Source: Maricaulis sp017643475
GTDB taxonomy: Bacteria > Pseudomonadota > Alphaproteobacteria > Caulobacterales > Maricaulaceae
Reading direction: 5' to 3'
Length of the DNA stretch: 64,000 nucleotides
NCBI RefSeq assembly: GCF_047123815.1
Contig: NZ_CP138920.1
Location: 2,542,001-2,606,000, forward strand
Part shown: positions 56,280 to 64,000 of the stretch, piece after piece
How the letters are laid out: every line of letters starts with the position of its first letter
Numbering within the stretch: position 1 is the stretch's first letter
Program-made: the position numbers and the translations under genes
Notes under the pieces: model-generated
Seen by the model: the letters and a program-made list of their open reading frames with translations, nothing else
Told to the model about the DNA's origin: nothing
Databases searched by the model: none

Positions 56280-57545
56280 TTAAATCCGATCCGCCGCGTA
56301 GGGCGTCGGATCAATCGCCGGTTCCTTGTCCGCGATCATGTCGGCGAGCAGGGCGCCTGATCCCATCGCTTGCGTCCAACCCAGATGGCCGTGGCCGGTC
56401 GAAAGCCAGAGGCCCTTGGCGCGCGTCTCACCGATAAAGGGTTTGCCGTCGGCACTCATCGGGCGCAGGCCGGCCCAGGGTTTGACTTCCCCTTCCAAAA
56501 CACGCGGGGCGATTTCCGGGTAGAGCCCGGACAGGAGAAGTTTGAGGTTGTCGATGCGCTCCTCGCGCAATTCCATGTCCTCACCCGCGATCTCGGCTGT
56601 GCCGGCCACGCGAAGTCGATCGCCCAGCGGCGTCACGATCGCATGCATCGCATCATCCACGACCGGCAGGCCGGGACGTTCATTGAGGCCACTCATATCC
56701 ATGGTCAGGGAGTATCCCTTCACCGGCCGCACGGGCAGGTGAAGGCCCAGCGGGGTCATCAGCTTCCAGCTGGCATGCCCCGAGGCGAGCACAACGGCAT
56801 CGACCTCGATCTCTTCGTCTTCGGTATAGACACCGATGATCTCGCCGGCGCGGTCCATCAGGCCCGTCACGCGGGTATTCCATTCAAAGGCGACCCCGGC
56901 CTCCTCGGCCTTGCGGGCGAGCGCGCAGGTAAACTCATGGGCGTCACCGGACTCATCCATCGGGTAGAGAACGGCACCAGCGATACGGTCCCTGATCGGC
57001 TCAAGCTGCGGTTCCAGCGCGATGGTTTCCTCGCGGGAGAGGACCTTGTATTCCAGCCCTTCCTCGCGAAGTAGTTCCGCAGCGGCAGCGGTGGCCTTTA
57101 TGCGTTCTTCGCTCTGGCAGATCTTGAGTGTGCCAGCCTTGATGTTTTCGAACTGGATACCAAGCTCGTCGCGGGTCGCCTGGGTCAGGCCCAGCGAATA
57201 ACGTGACAGCGCAAAATTGGCTTTTGACGCTGCCAGATGGCGCTTGTGAGTGGAGTTGCGCAGGAAACGCAGCCCCCAGCTGATTAGGCCGGGCAGAGGG
57301 GTTAGTCGTAGTTTCATCGCGGCATGCGGATCAAACAGCGACTTGATCAGGTCCCAGTGAACACCGGGTACATTCCACGGTTCGGGCTCGGACGGTGTCA
57401 GCGCGCCGGCATTGGCAAAACTGGTCTCCAGGGCCGGGCCTTCGCGGGCATCCAGAACGCTGACATTCATGCCCCGCTTGTGCAGCTCCCAGGCTGCGGC
57501 AATGCCGGCGAGGCCGGCGCCAATGACGAGCACATCCTTGCGCAC
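56280..57545 (-). CDS. dadA: D-amino acid dehydrogenase (FAD, DadA-like)
   Basis: 421 residues from GTG 57545. N-terminal FAD-binding Rossmann motif VLVIGAGLAGIAAAWEL; the DadA-type GPALETSFANAGALTPSEPEPW and C-terminal KPWAGLRPMSADGKPFIGE, then STGHGHLGWTQAMGSG. Oxidises D-amino acids such as D-alanine to the keto acid and ammonia, passing electrons to quinone. An open frame extends upstream of the start but that part overlaps the divergent regulator and has no DadA sequence. Confidence 0.9.
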   Translation of the reverse strand: MRKDVLVIGAGLAGIAAAWELHKRGMNVSVLDAREGPALETSFANAGALTPSEPEPWNVPGVHWDLIKSLFDPHAAMKLRLTPLPGLISWGLRFLRNSTHKRHLAASKANFALSRYSLGLTQATRDELGIQFENIKAGTLKICQSEERIKATAAAAELLREEGLEYKVLSREETIALEPQLEPIRDRIAGAVLYPMDESGDAHEFTCALARKAEEAGVAFEWNTRVTGLMDRAGEIIGVYTEDEEIEVDAVVLASGHASWKLMTPLGLHLPVRPVKGYSLTMDMSGLNERPGLPVVDDAMHAIVTPLGDRLRVAGTAEIAGEDMELREERIDNLKLLLSGLYPEIAPRVLEGEVKPWAGLRPMSADGKPFIGETRAKGLWLSTGHGHLGWTQAMGSGALLADMIADKEPAIDPTPYAADRI

Positions 57546-57644
57546 TTTGGAAAGCTCCAGAATCCCGAATACATACTGGTGTTTGAACTTCGCAACGATG
57601 CGGATAAAAGCAAGACTTATTGCACACCTGAGGACAGGTTTTTC

Positions 57645-58583
57645 ATGGACGGTCTCGTCTCCCAGCTTAAGGCCCTGGCCGAGCCCACCCGCTTGCGGGT
57701 GGTGGTCATGCTCGCGCGGGGGGAGCTGACCGTTTCCGAACTGGTCAATATCCTGGGCCAGAGCCAGCCACGGGTGAGCCGCCATCTCAAACTGCTGACG
57801 GACGCCGGTCTTGCCGAACGTCTGCCTGAAGGCGCTTACGTTTTCTATCGACTGACGGACAGTGGTGGCGGACGACGTCTGGCCGAGCTGGTCAATGACA
57901 TGGTGCCGCCGGACGACCCCATCATCGCACGGGATATCTCCCGCCTCGAACGCACCAAGGAAGCGCGCGCCGAAGCCGCACAGGCCTATTTTGAAAGTGT
58001 TGCCGAGGACTGGGACCGCATCCGCAAACTCCACCTCTCCGATGACGAGGTCGAGCGCGAGATGCGCCAGCTCGCGGGCGAGGGACCGTTCAATCTGATG
58101 ATTGATGTCGGTGTCGGGACCGGGCGTGTGCTGGAATTGTTCGCCGACCGCGTTCGGCGCGGTATCGGGATCGATATCAACCACTCCATGCTCAATGTCG
58201 CACGTTCCAATCTGGAAAATGCGGGGCTCAGCAATTGCTCGGTACGCCACGCCGATGTCGGTGCGCTTCCCTTCGAGGAGGGTGCGGCGGAGCTGGTGAC
58301 TGTGCACCAGGTGCTGCATTATCTCGATGATCCGGCGTTGGCCGTGGCGGAATGCGGCCGCGTGCTGCGTAAGGGCGGTCGTCTGCTGATCGTGGACTTT
58401 GCCCCGCACCAGCATGAAGTCCTGCGCGAGGAACAGCATCATCGCCGTCTTGGCTTCTCCGACGAAGAGATGAACGAGATCATCGAGCGAGCGGGCCTCA
58501 GCCAGGCGCAACAGATCGAGCTGCATCCGATGGACAAGGACAATCAGCTGACCATGAAGATCTGGGTCGCTGAAGCGGTTTGA
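57645..58583 (+). CDS. ArsR-type regulator fused to a SAM-dependent methyltransferase domain
   Basis: 312 residues from ATG 57645 (GAGGA upstream). Residues 1-95 form a winged helix (LAEPTRLRVVVMLARGELTV, then QSQPRVSRHLKLLTDAGLAE); residues 110-310 form a class I methyltransferase (DVGVGTGRVLELF, VLHYLDDPALAV, LIVDFAPHQ). Fusions of this type stand next to metF/metH in many alphaproteobacteria and may sense S-adenosylmethionine or S-adenosylhomocysteine. Here the neighbour is divergent dadA, with 99 bases between, so dadA or distant met genes may be targets. Confidence 0.9.
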   Translation: MDGLVSQLKALAEPTRLRVVVMLARGELTVSELVNILGQSQPRVSRHLKLLTDAGLAERLPEGAYVFYRLTDSGGGRRLAELVNDMVPPDDPIIARDISRLERTKEARAEAAQAYFESVAEDWDRIRKLHLSDDEVEREMRQLAGEGPFNLMIDVGVGTGRVLELFADRVRRGIGIDINHSMLNVARSNLENAGLSNCSVRHADVGALPFEEGAAELVTVHQVLHYLDDPALAVAECGRVLRKGGRLLIVDFAPHQHEVLREEQHHRRLGFSDEEMNEIIERAGLSQAQQIELHPMDKDNQLTMKIWVAEAV

Positions 58584-58603
58584 TCCTGACACAGGGGGAG
58601 AGA

Positions 58604-59092
58604 ATGGGAATTCAATTGGTCACACGCCTGGTCGCAGGTTGCGTGCTGCTGGCCGCGGCGGCTCCGGCATTATTCGCGCAGGACAGCGCAGAGGAGATCG
58701 ATTTCTCCTACCCAACGGAGCTGGAAGACGGATTTCATGTCTTTGGCATGGAGTCCGGCTATTTCTTGTTCCCGGAACCGGTTGAAGTCGACGGTCGTTT
58801 CTACGACAGCATCATGTTTCAGGCGCCTCTGCCACAATGTGAGCAGTATGACGGACAGGTGATCCTCTATCACGGTTACACGGTCGAGCATCTGGCCGTT
58901 GATGAGGAGCGGTTTGTTTTCCGTGCCACCGGCGAAGACCTGCCGGACTATGAGTTTGTACTCATCCTGGACGAGGCGGGGGCAGACGCCTGGTTTGAGG
59001 GTGCCTCGCACATCGAACATCTCGGTACGGCACGGTTAACCCAGGGCGAACATACGGTGATTACGCCCGTCTGGTTCTGGATCGGCGACTAG
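58604..59092 (+). CDS. Hypothetical secreted protein
   Basis: 162 residues from ATG 58604, with GGGGGAGAG upstream. Signal peptide ending LFAQ. A beta-rich mature domain, VFGMESGYFLFPEPVEVDGRFYD in pieces, with one Cys. It starts 20 bases after the ArsR-methyltransferase gene and may be in its operon. No family recognised. Confidence 0.6.
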   Translation: MGIQLVTRLVAGCVLLAAAAPALFAQDSAEEIDFSYPTELEDGFHVFGMESGYFLFPEPVEVDGRFYDSIMFQAPLPQCEQYDGQVILYHGYTVEHLAVDEERFVFRATGEDLPDYEFVLILDEAGADAWFEGASHIEHLGTARLTQGEHTVITPVWFWIGD

Positions 59093-59124
59093 CCGGACTG
59101 TTTCCGGAAACGGGTTTAGTGAGC

Positions 59125-59154
59125 GCGGGCGCTGACCTGTCGGCCAGCGCCCGC
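59125..59154. terminator. Strong hairpin between convergent genes
   Basis: Perfect 10-bp GC-rich stem (59125-59134 with 59145-59154), 10-base loop. There is no long T run on either side, so termination may be weak or factor-assisted. It sits between the secreted-protein gene and the fasciclin gene. Confidence 0.5.
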
Positions 59155-59160
59155 TGCGCG

Positions 59161-59679
59161 TTAGTTCGCGGTCGGGATGATCACGCGGTCCACGACATGG
59201 ATTACGCCATTGCTGGTACGGATATCAGCTTGCACGACCTGGGCATTACCGACCCGTACGCCGTCTGTAGCGTCGATCAGGACTGTAGAGCCTTCAACTG
59301 TCTCGACGGCTAGGATCTGACCGGACAACTGGTCCGAAGTGATCGCTCCGGGAACGACGTGATAAGTCAGAATGTCAACCAGCTCGTGACGGTTTTCCGG
59401 GAGCAGCAGGCGCTGAACTTCACCATGCGGCAGGCCGGCAAAGGCCGAATCCAGCGGGGCAAACACAGTGAAGGGGCCGTCGCTCTTGAGCGTGTCGACA
59501 AGGCCCGCGGCCTGGACGGCAGCGACCAAGGTATCAAACTGACCGGCATTCACGGCCGTATCAACGATATCGGCACGCATGGACGCGGTGTTTGTGTGGT
59601 TACGCTTGGTGTCGTCTCCAGCCAGGGCCGGAGCAGCAAACAGGGATGCAGCAATCGCTGCGCAAGTGACAAGACGCAT
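59161..59679 (-). CDS. Fasciclin-domain secreted protein
   Basis: 172 residues, signal peptide ending PALA. One FAS1 domain: the H1 motif FTVFAPLDSAFAGLP, a middle LTYHVVPGAITSDQL, and the C-terminal H2-type VVQADIRTSNGVIHVVDRVI. Adhesive or matrix role assumed for the family. Ends at the hairpin at 59125-59154. Confidence 0.95.
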   Translation of the reverse strand: MRLVTCAAIAASLFAAPALAGDDTKRNHTNTASMRADIVDTAVNAGQFDTLVAAVQAAGLVDTLKSDGPFTVFAPLDSAFAGLPHGEVQRLLLPENRHELVDILTYHVVPGAITSDQLSGQILAVETVEGSTVLIDATDGVRVGNAQVVQADIRTSNGVIHVVDRVIIPTAN

Positions 59680-59813
59680 GTCTTTCCTCCTGAGATCGGG
59701 TCTTTGATTGAGAGCAGGCAGAGGCCTCTGCCGCTCTCGTCCGGGGGCGTCTCATCGATGTGACGGAAAGATCTACGCAGGCGAATGGCGATCGGATGAA
59801 TCCTTTCGTCGTT

Positions 59814-62800
59814 TTAATGATCTAGACAATTGAGCCCGCCGCCTCCGGGCGTCTCGATCTCGATCTTGTCCCCTGCCTCGATCTCGGCACTGAACAGGCC
59901 GCCAAGCGTCTCGGTCGAGCCATCGGCGCGGATACGCCGTTGATGCCCGGGCAGCGCATCGGCAGCTCCATTGAGCCCGAACGGACGTTCCTTGCGTCGT
60001 GAGGACAGCAGCGAAACGGTCATGGGTTCCAGGAACGTCACACAACGCCGACTACCGTCACCGCCCGCAACATCTCCGGGCCCGCCGGAGCCTTCGCGAA
60101 GGCGGTGGTATTCCACCCGAACCGGGAAGCGCTGTTCCAGCACTTCCGGATCGGTCATGCGTGAATTGGTCATGTGGGTGTGGATGGCGCTTTCGCCCGG
60201 GAAGGGCTGCCCGTCATGACCAATACCGGCGCCGGAACCGCCACAGATCGTTTCGTAATACTGGTGCCGATCATTGCCAAAGGTCAGATTATTCATCGTG
60301 CCCTGGCCCGCGGCGAGACGGCCCGTAGCCGCAAACAGGGCATCAACGACCAGCTGGCTGGTCTCGACATTGCCGGCGACAACGGCGGCCGGCGGTCTGG
60401 GGTTGAGCAGGCAACCTTCCGGAATGACCAGCTCGATCGGGATCAGGCAGCCTTCGTTGAGCGGAATGCTGTCGCCCACCAGACAGCGGAACACATACAA
60501 AACAGCCGCCCGGGCCACCGAGGCAGGCGCGTTGAAATTGCTCTTGCGCTGCGGCGAGGTGCCGGTGAAATCGACAACGGCGCTGCGAGCGTCCGGATCA
60601 ACCGTGATGCCGACCCGGATCTCTGCCCCATCATCCAGACGAACGCAGGCCGAACCGTTCTTCAGTGCGCCGATAACCCGGCGAACCGAGCGTTCGGCAT
60701 TGTCCTGGACGTGCTTCATATAGGCCGAGACGACATCAAGGCCGTTGTCGGCGATCAGGCGGTGAAGTTCCTCCGCGCCCCGGGCACAGGCCGCCAGCTG
60801 AGCCTTGAGATCGGCGATATTCTGATCCGGGTTGCGAGCAGGCCAGGTGCCGCTTTCCAGCACATCGCGCACGACCGGTTCGAGGAATTTGCCGCGGTGT
60901 ACGATGCGTACATTGCGGAACTGCACGCCTTCTTCCTCGATGTTTGTCGAGAAGGGGGGCATGGAGCCGGGCGCGATGCCGCCGATATCGGCGTGGTGAC
61001 CGCGTGAGGCTACGAAAAAGAGGCGCTCGCCCGTCTCGTCATCGTGGACCGGCGTGACGATGGTGATGTCGGGCAGGTGCGTTCCGCCGTCATAGGGCGC
61101 GTTCACCGCGACAGCATCGCCCGGCCCGAGATCGGGATGGGCGGCTGCGGCTGCCTGGACTGACGCCGACATCGATCCCAGATGCACCGGCATGTGCGGT
61201 GCGTTGGCGACCAGCCCTCCGCCGGCGTCAAATACGGCGCAGGAGAAATCCAGTCTTTCCTTGATGTTGACGGAGTGGGCGGTGCGTTCCAGTGCGACGC
61301 CCATCTGTTCGGCCACGCTCATGTATCGTTTGTTGAAGAGTTCCAGGCGAACCGGATCGAGCTCGGTGGAGCCGGTCATGTTGTCGACGAGCTCGGTCTG
61401 TTCCAGGACCAACATGCTGGTTCCGTCACGGCGGGCCTGCCAACCCGGTTCCAGAACAATGGTGGAATTCGCGTCCAGCAACAGGCCAGGACCCGCGATA
61501 GTGGGACCTTCGCGCAGTTGCTCAAGTGCGTGAACGGGGATGTTTCGGGTTTCGCCGTCGATGAACATCGGGACCTGCGCCTGTGCCGCTTCAGGTGCGC
61601 TCTCGTCAAAGACGTGTTGTGCGACGTGCGCGCTGGCCGGGGTGGCGGAGACCTCCACCGTGATGGACTGGACGATCAGCTCACCCTCCGGGCGGAAACC
61701 AAAGAGCCGGCTGTGCGCCTCGTCGAATTCGGACTTCATGCAGGCAAGGTCGGCGAGTTCGACGGGAAGGGCGCTGTCGGATCCGGCGATATGGATGTGC
61801 AGGAGGACGCTGCGGCGCATCTCTTCCTGGCGGATATGGGACACGGTAAGCGCGGCGCTGGCGTCGCTGACAAGGCGTTCCACCGCTTCGGCCACCGGTT
61901 CGAGCGCCTCTGACAGGGGCTGACCTATAGCCGCCTGGCGGGTCTCGACCAGATCCGCGAGGCCGATGCCCAGAGCGCTGAGCAGACTGGCGTGTGGATG
62001 CAGCAGAACGGTCTTGATGCCCAGCGCCTCAGCGACGCGGCAGGCGTGCTGGCCGCCGGCACCACCAAAGGCGGAGAGGGCATAGGCGGACGGGTTCACA
62101 CCCTCGCCAATGGAGATCTGCTTGATGGCCTGGGCCATGCTCTCGACAGCGACGGCCAGGAAGCCTTCAGCGGCTGCTTCCGCACTCCCCAGCCCCATCT
62201 GGTCTGCAAGCTCGTGCAGGCGGGCCCGGCTCGCCTCGATATCAAGCGGCGCATCGCTGTCGGGTCCGAAGACATGCGGGAACCAGTCCGGCTGGATCCG
62301 TCCCAGCACGACATTGGCATCGGTCACGGCGGCGGGGCCGCCTCGACCATAGGCGGCCGGGCCGGGCATGGCACCGGCGCTTTCCGGGCCGACCCGGGCA
62401 CGTTCACCGTCGAAATGGAGGATTGAGCCGCCGCCCGCCGCGACTGTGTGTACCGCCATCATCGGGGCGCGCAAGCGCTGGTCGGCCACAACAGTGTCCT
62501 GCACCCGTTCAAAACGGTCTCCATCAAAGCGGGAGACGTCCGTTGACGTGCCGCCCATGTCAAAGCCGATCACCTTTGGATAGCCCGATGCCAGTGCCGT
62601 CTTGGCCATGCCGACCACGCCGCCAGCGGGACCGGACAGCACGGCATCACGGGCATGGAAACTGTCTGCGGCAGTCAGCCCGCCGGACGACTGCATGAAA
62701 TAGAGTGGTGTACCGTCAAGGCCCTTTGCGACCCGGCCGACATAGTCAAGAAGGACCGGGGTCAGATACGCGTCCAGCACCGTCGTCGAGGCACGCGGAA

Positions 62801-63389
62801 CAATCTTGACCAGTGGGCTGGCCACGCTGGAGCGTACAATTGTGGTGAAGCCGATGCTTTCAGCCAGTTGCGCCGCCTGGTCTTCATGTTCGGCATTGGC
62901 CCAGGCATGCATGAAACAGATGGCCACCGAGCGCATGCCATCTTCGAAGGCCTGGCGGAGTTCAGCTTCAACAGCATCAGCGGGCAGGGCGCGAAGCATC
63001 TTGCCGTTCGCATCGAGACGTTCGCTGACACCCGCAACACGATCATAGAGCGGATCCGGGCGACGCAGGTCCAGCGCAAAGATGTCCGGGCGTGTCTGGT
63101 CGCCAATGACCAGCAAGTCTTCGAAGCCAGCTGTGACAAGGAATAGTGTACGTTCACCCTTGCGTTCGAGGAGGGCGTTGGTGGCAACAGTCGTGCCCAT
63201 CTTCACAGCGGAGACATCTGCTCCGGCGGCGAGGCGGCGGACGCCTTCGCTGGCAGCGTCAACATAGTCCGGGCTTTCAGACAGTAGTTTGAGTGCCGTC
63301 AATTCGCCTGCGGGAGACCGGCCCAGCACATCGGTGAAAGTGCCACCCCGGTCGATCCAGAATTCCCAGCTGCCAGACCCTGCTGTCAC
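59814..63389 (-). CDS. 5-oxoprolinase / hydantoinase-type enzyme, fused A and B subunits
   Basis: 1191 residues. The N-terminal two-thirds is HyuA-like (FWIDRGGTFTDVLG, the actin-fold GFDMGGTSTDVSRF, and AGGGSILHFDGER), and the C-terminal part from about 690 is HyuB-like (DPVRLELFNKRYMSVAEQMG; a GDAVAVNAPYDGGTHLPD motif; FTGTSPQRKSNFNAP). A single chain is the arrangement of ATP-dependent 5-oxoprolinase of the glutathione cycle, but hydantoinases of the same fold cannot be excluded. Ends close to a divergent-direction short region and is monocistronic. Confidence 0.92.
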   Translation of the reverse strand: MTAGSGSWEFWIDRGGTFTDVLGRSPAGELTALKLLSESPDYVDAASEGVRRLAAGADVSAVKMGTTVATNALLERKGERTLFLVTAGFEDLLVIGDQTRPDIFALDLRRPDPLYDRVAGVSERLDANGKMLRALPADAVEAELRQAFEDGMRSVAICFMHAWANAEHEDQAAQLAESIGFTTIVRSSVASPLVKIVPRASTTVLDAYLTPVLLDYVGRVAKGLDGTPLYFMQSSGGLTAADSFHARDAVLSGPAGGVVGMAKTALASGYPKVIGFDMGGTSTDVSRFDGDRFERVQDTVVADQRLRAPMMAVHTVAAGGGSILHFDGERARVGPESAGAMPGPAAYGRGGPAAVTDANVVLGRIQPDWFPHVFGPDSDAPLDIEASRARLHELADQMGLGSAEAAAEGFLAVAVESMAQAIKQISIGEGVNPSAYALSAFGGAGGQHACRVAEALGIKTVLLHPHASLLSALGIGLADLVETRQAAIGQPLSEALEPVAEAVERLVSDASAALTVSHIRQEEMRRSVLLHIHIAGSDSALPVELADLACMKSEFDEAHSRLFGFRPEGELIVQSITVEVSATPASAHVAQHVFDESAPEAAQAQVPMFIDGETRNIPVHALEQLREGPTIAGPGLLLDANSTIVLEPGWQARRDGTSMLVLEQTELVDNMTGSTELDPVRLELFNKRYMSVAEQMGVALERTAHSVNIKERLDFSCAVFDAGGGLVANAPHMPVHLGSMSASVQAAAAAHPDLGPGDAVAVNAPYDGGTHLPDITIVTPVHDDETGERLFFVASRGHHADIGGIAPGSMPPFSTNIEEEGVQFRNVRIVHRGKFLEPVVRDVLESGTWPARNPDQNIADLKAQLAACARGAEELHRLIADNGLDVVSAYMKHVQDNAERSVRRVIGALKNGSACVRLDDGAEIRVGITVDPDARSAVVDFTGTSPQRKSNFNAPASVARAAVLYVFRCLVGDSIPLNEGCLIPIELVIPEGCLLNPRPPAAVVAGNVETSQLVVDALFAATGRLAAGQGTMNNLTFGNDRHQYYETICGGSGAGIGHDGQPFPGESAIHTHMTNSRMTDPEVLEQRFPVRVEYHRLREGSGGPGDVAGGDGSRRCVTFLEPMTVSLLSSRRKERPFGLNGAADALPGHQRRIRADGSTETLGGLFSAEIEAGDKIEIETPGGGGLNCLDH

Positions 63390-63536
63390 ACGCGCTCTCC
63401 CTGTTCTCGGAGGCGAGCCTATCGAGGCGGATCAGGGGTGCAAGCGGCTTGTGCTGCATCCTGCGGAAATCCGTCGCACTTGCCCTCTGGCTTTTGAAGG
63501 GAGAGATTCCTAAATAACCTCGAGGACGGGAGAGAC

Positions 63537-64000
63537 ATGGGATTTTGGCGTAAGCTCGCAGCGCGACTTAAGGGCAAGGATTGTTTCCTGGCGTGCGACG
63601 GCTGTGATGATCCCAACGACCGCACGGTCGGTGATGCCGACTTTGCCATGGCCTTGATCGGGCTAGGCGCCAAGATGGCCAAGGCTGATGGTGTCGTCTC
63701 CCGTAGCGAGATCCGCGCGTTCTACGAAGTCTTTCGTCCGCCCCCGGAGGGCCGCGAGCCCCTGGACCGCGCTTTCGAACTGGCCATGCAGACCACGCTG
63801 GGGTTTGAAGGGTATGCGCGCCGCCTCGCACGTCGTTTCCGCTCCAATCCGGCGATGCTCGAAGATGTGATTGACGGGCTGTTCCATATCGCCAAGGCGG
63901 ATGGCGCAGTGACGTCCAGCGAAGAGCGTTTCCTGGAAGATGTCGCCGGAATTTTCGGCTTCAATGCGCGCGAGTTTCGTCGCATTCGCATGGGACATCT
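63537..64000 (+). CDS. TerB/DjlA-like protein (3' end outside window)
   Basis: ATG 63537 with GACGGGAGAG upstream opens a frame to the window end (154 codons, no stop). After MGFWRKLAARLKGKD comes a cysteine group (CFLACDGC), then a helical TerB/DjlA-N-like domain with repeated acidic segments (KMAKADGVVSRSEIRAFYE and FHIAKADGAVTSSEERFLED). In alphaproteobacteria such proteins usually continue with a C-terminal DnaJ domain, which would lie beyond the window. Divergent from the oxoprolinase gene. Confidence 0.82.
   Translation, partial: MGFWRKLAARLKGKDCFLACDGCDDPNDRTVGDADFAMALIGLGAKMAKADGVVSRSEIRAFYEVFRPPPEGREPLDRAFELAMQTTLGFEGYARRLARRFRSNPAMLEDVIDGLFHIAKADGAVTSSEERFLEDVAGIFGFNAREFRRIRMGH

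Noticed and set aside
57600..58592. Long minus-strand extension of the dadA frame to a 770-residue protein
   Set aside because: The extension overlaps the ArsR-methyltransferase gene and carries no DadA sequence; DadA family length fits GTG 57545.

Overview
This is a GC-rich (roughly 60-65%) alphaproteobacterial chromosome segment. Gene content and protein style (membrane-anchored AraC regulators, SapC, SIMPL proteins, hybrid histidine kinases, a TonB-dependent receptor, a DPP-IV-like lipoprotein) suggest a stalked-bacterium relative of the Maricaulis/Hyphomonadaceae type. That placement is an inference from protein flavour, not from a marker gene. There are no phage genes, integrases or CRISPR arrays. 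One tRNA gene with anticodon CAU lies at 19247-19323.

Layout. 1-10 kb: AraC regulator (cut by the window edge), amidohydrolase lipoprotein, electron-transfer flavoprotein genes etfB-etfA with a LiuR-like palindrome upstream, YceI protein, cobalamin adenosyltransferase, class C serine hydrolase, a small HIG1-type membrane protein, a Rieske oxygenase and GluQRS. 10-19 kb: esterase, HNH protein, small membrane proteins, YjbQ, a CHASE-PAS hybrid kinase, M23 peptidase pair, panD, SIMPL and YkgJ proteins. 19-23 kb: tRNA, then a minus-strand operon (radical SAM/SPASM enzyme, a small Tat-signal protein, a predicted alpha-toroid protein) behind an AT-rich leader with a perfect 18-bp palindrome. This is the best candidate for an undescribed peptide- or protein-modification system. 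23-36 kb: SapC, hybrid kinases, AraC, S41 peptidase, a metallopeptidase gene broken by a stop codon, a STAS-kinase pair, and a ThDP decarboxylase/FMN alpha-hydroxyacid oxidase pair resembling the mandelate-pathway layout. 36-41.5 kb: RND efflux operon (tetR, membrane-fusion protein, RND pump) with two TetR-type operators. 41.6-64 kb: S1/P1 nuclease, second SIMPL lipoprotein, SDH-type membrane protease, free methionine-R-sulfoxide reductase, OmpA protein, AlkC-like repair protein, YgjP peptidase, TonB receptor, broken AraC, S9 peptidase, EttA, D-amino-acid dehydrogenase, ArsR-methyltransferase fusion, fasciclin, fused 5-oxoprolinase and a TerB/DjlA-like protein running off the end.

Six genes (etfB, the CHASE kinase, two AraC genes, the RND pump and a small secreted protein) each become full length if one base is added or removed in a short G/C run, and one more has a single in-frame TAG. 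The repeated G-run pattern looks more like sequencing or assembly indels than genuine decay, but the sequence alone cannot decide.

Start sites were chosen by Shine-Dalgarno motifs, signal peptides and family N-termini. Functions come from motif recognition only; no database search was possible.
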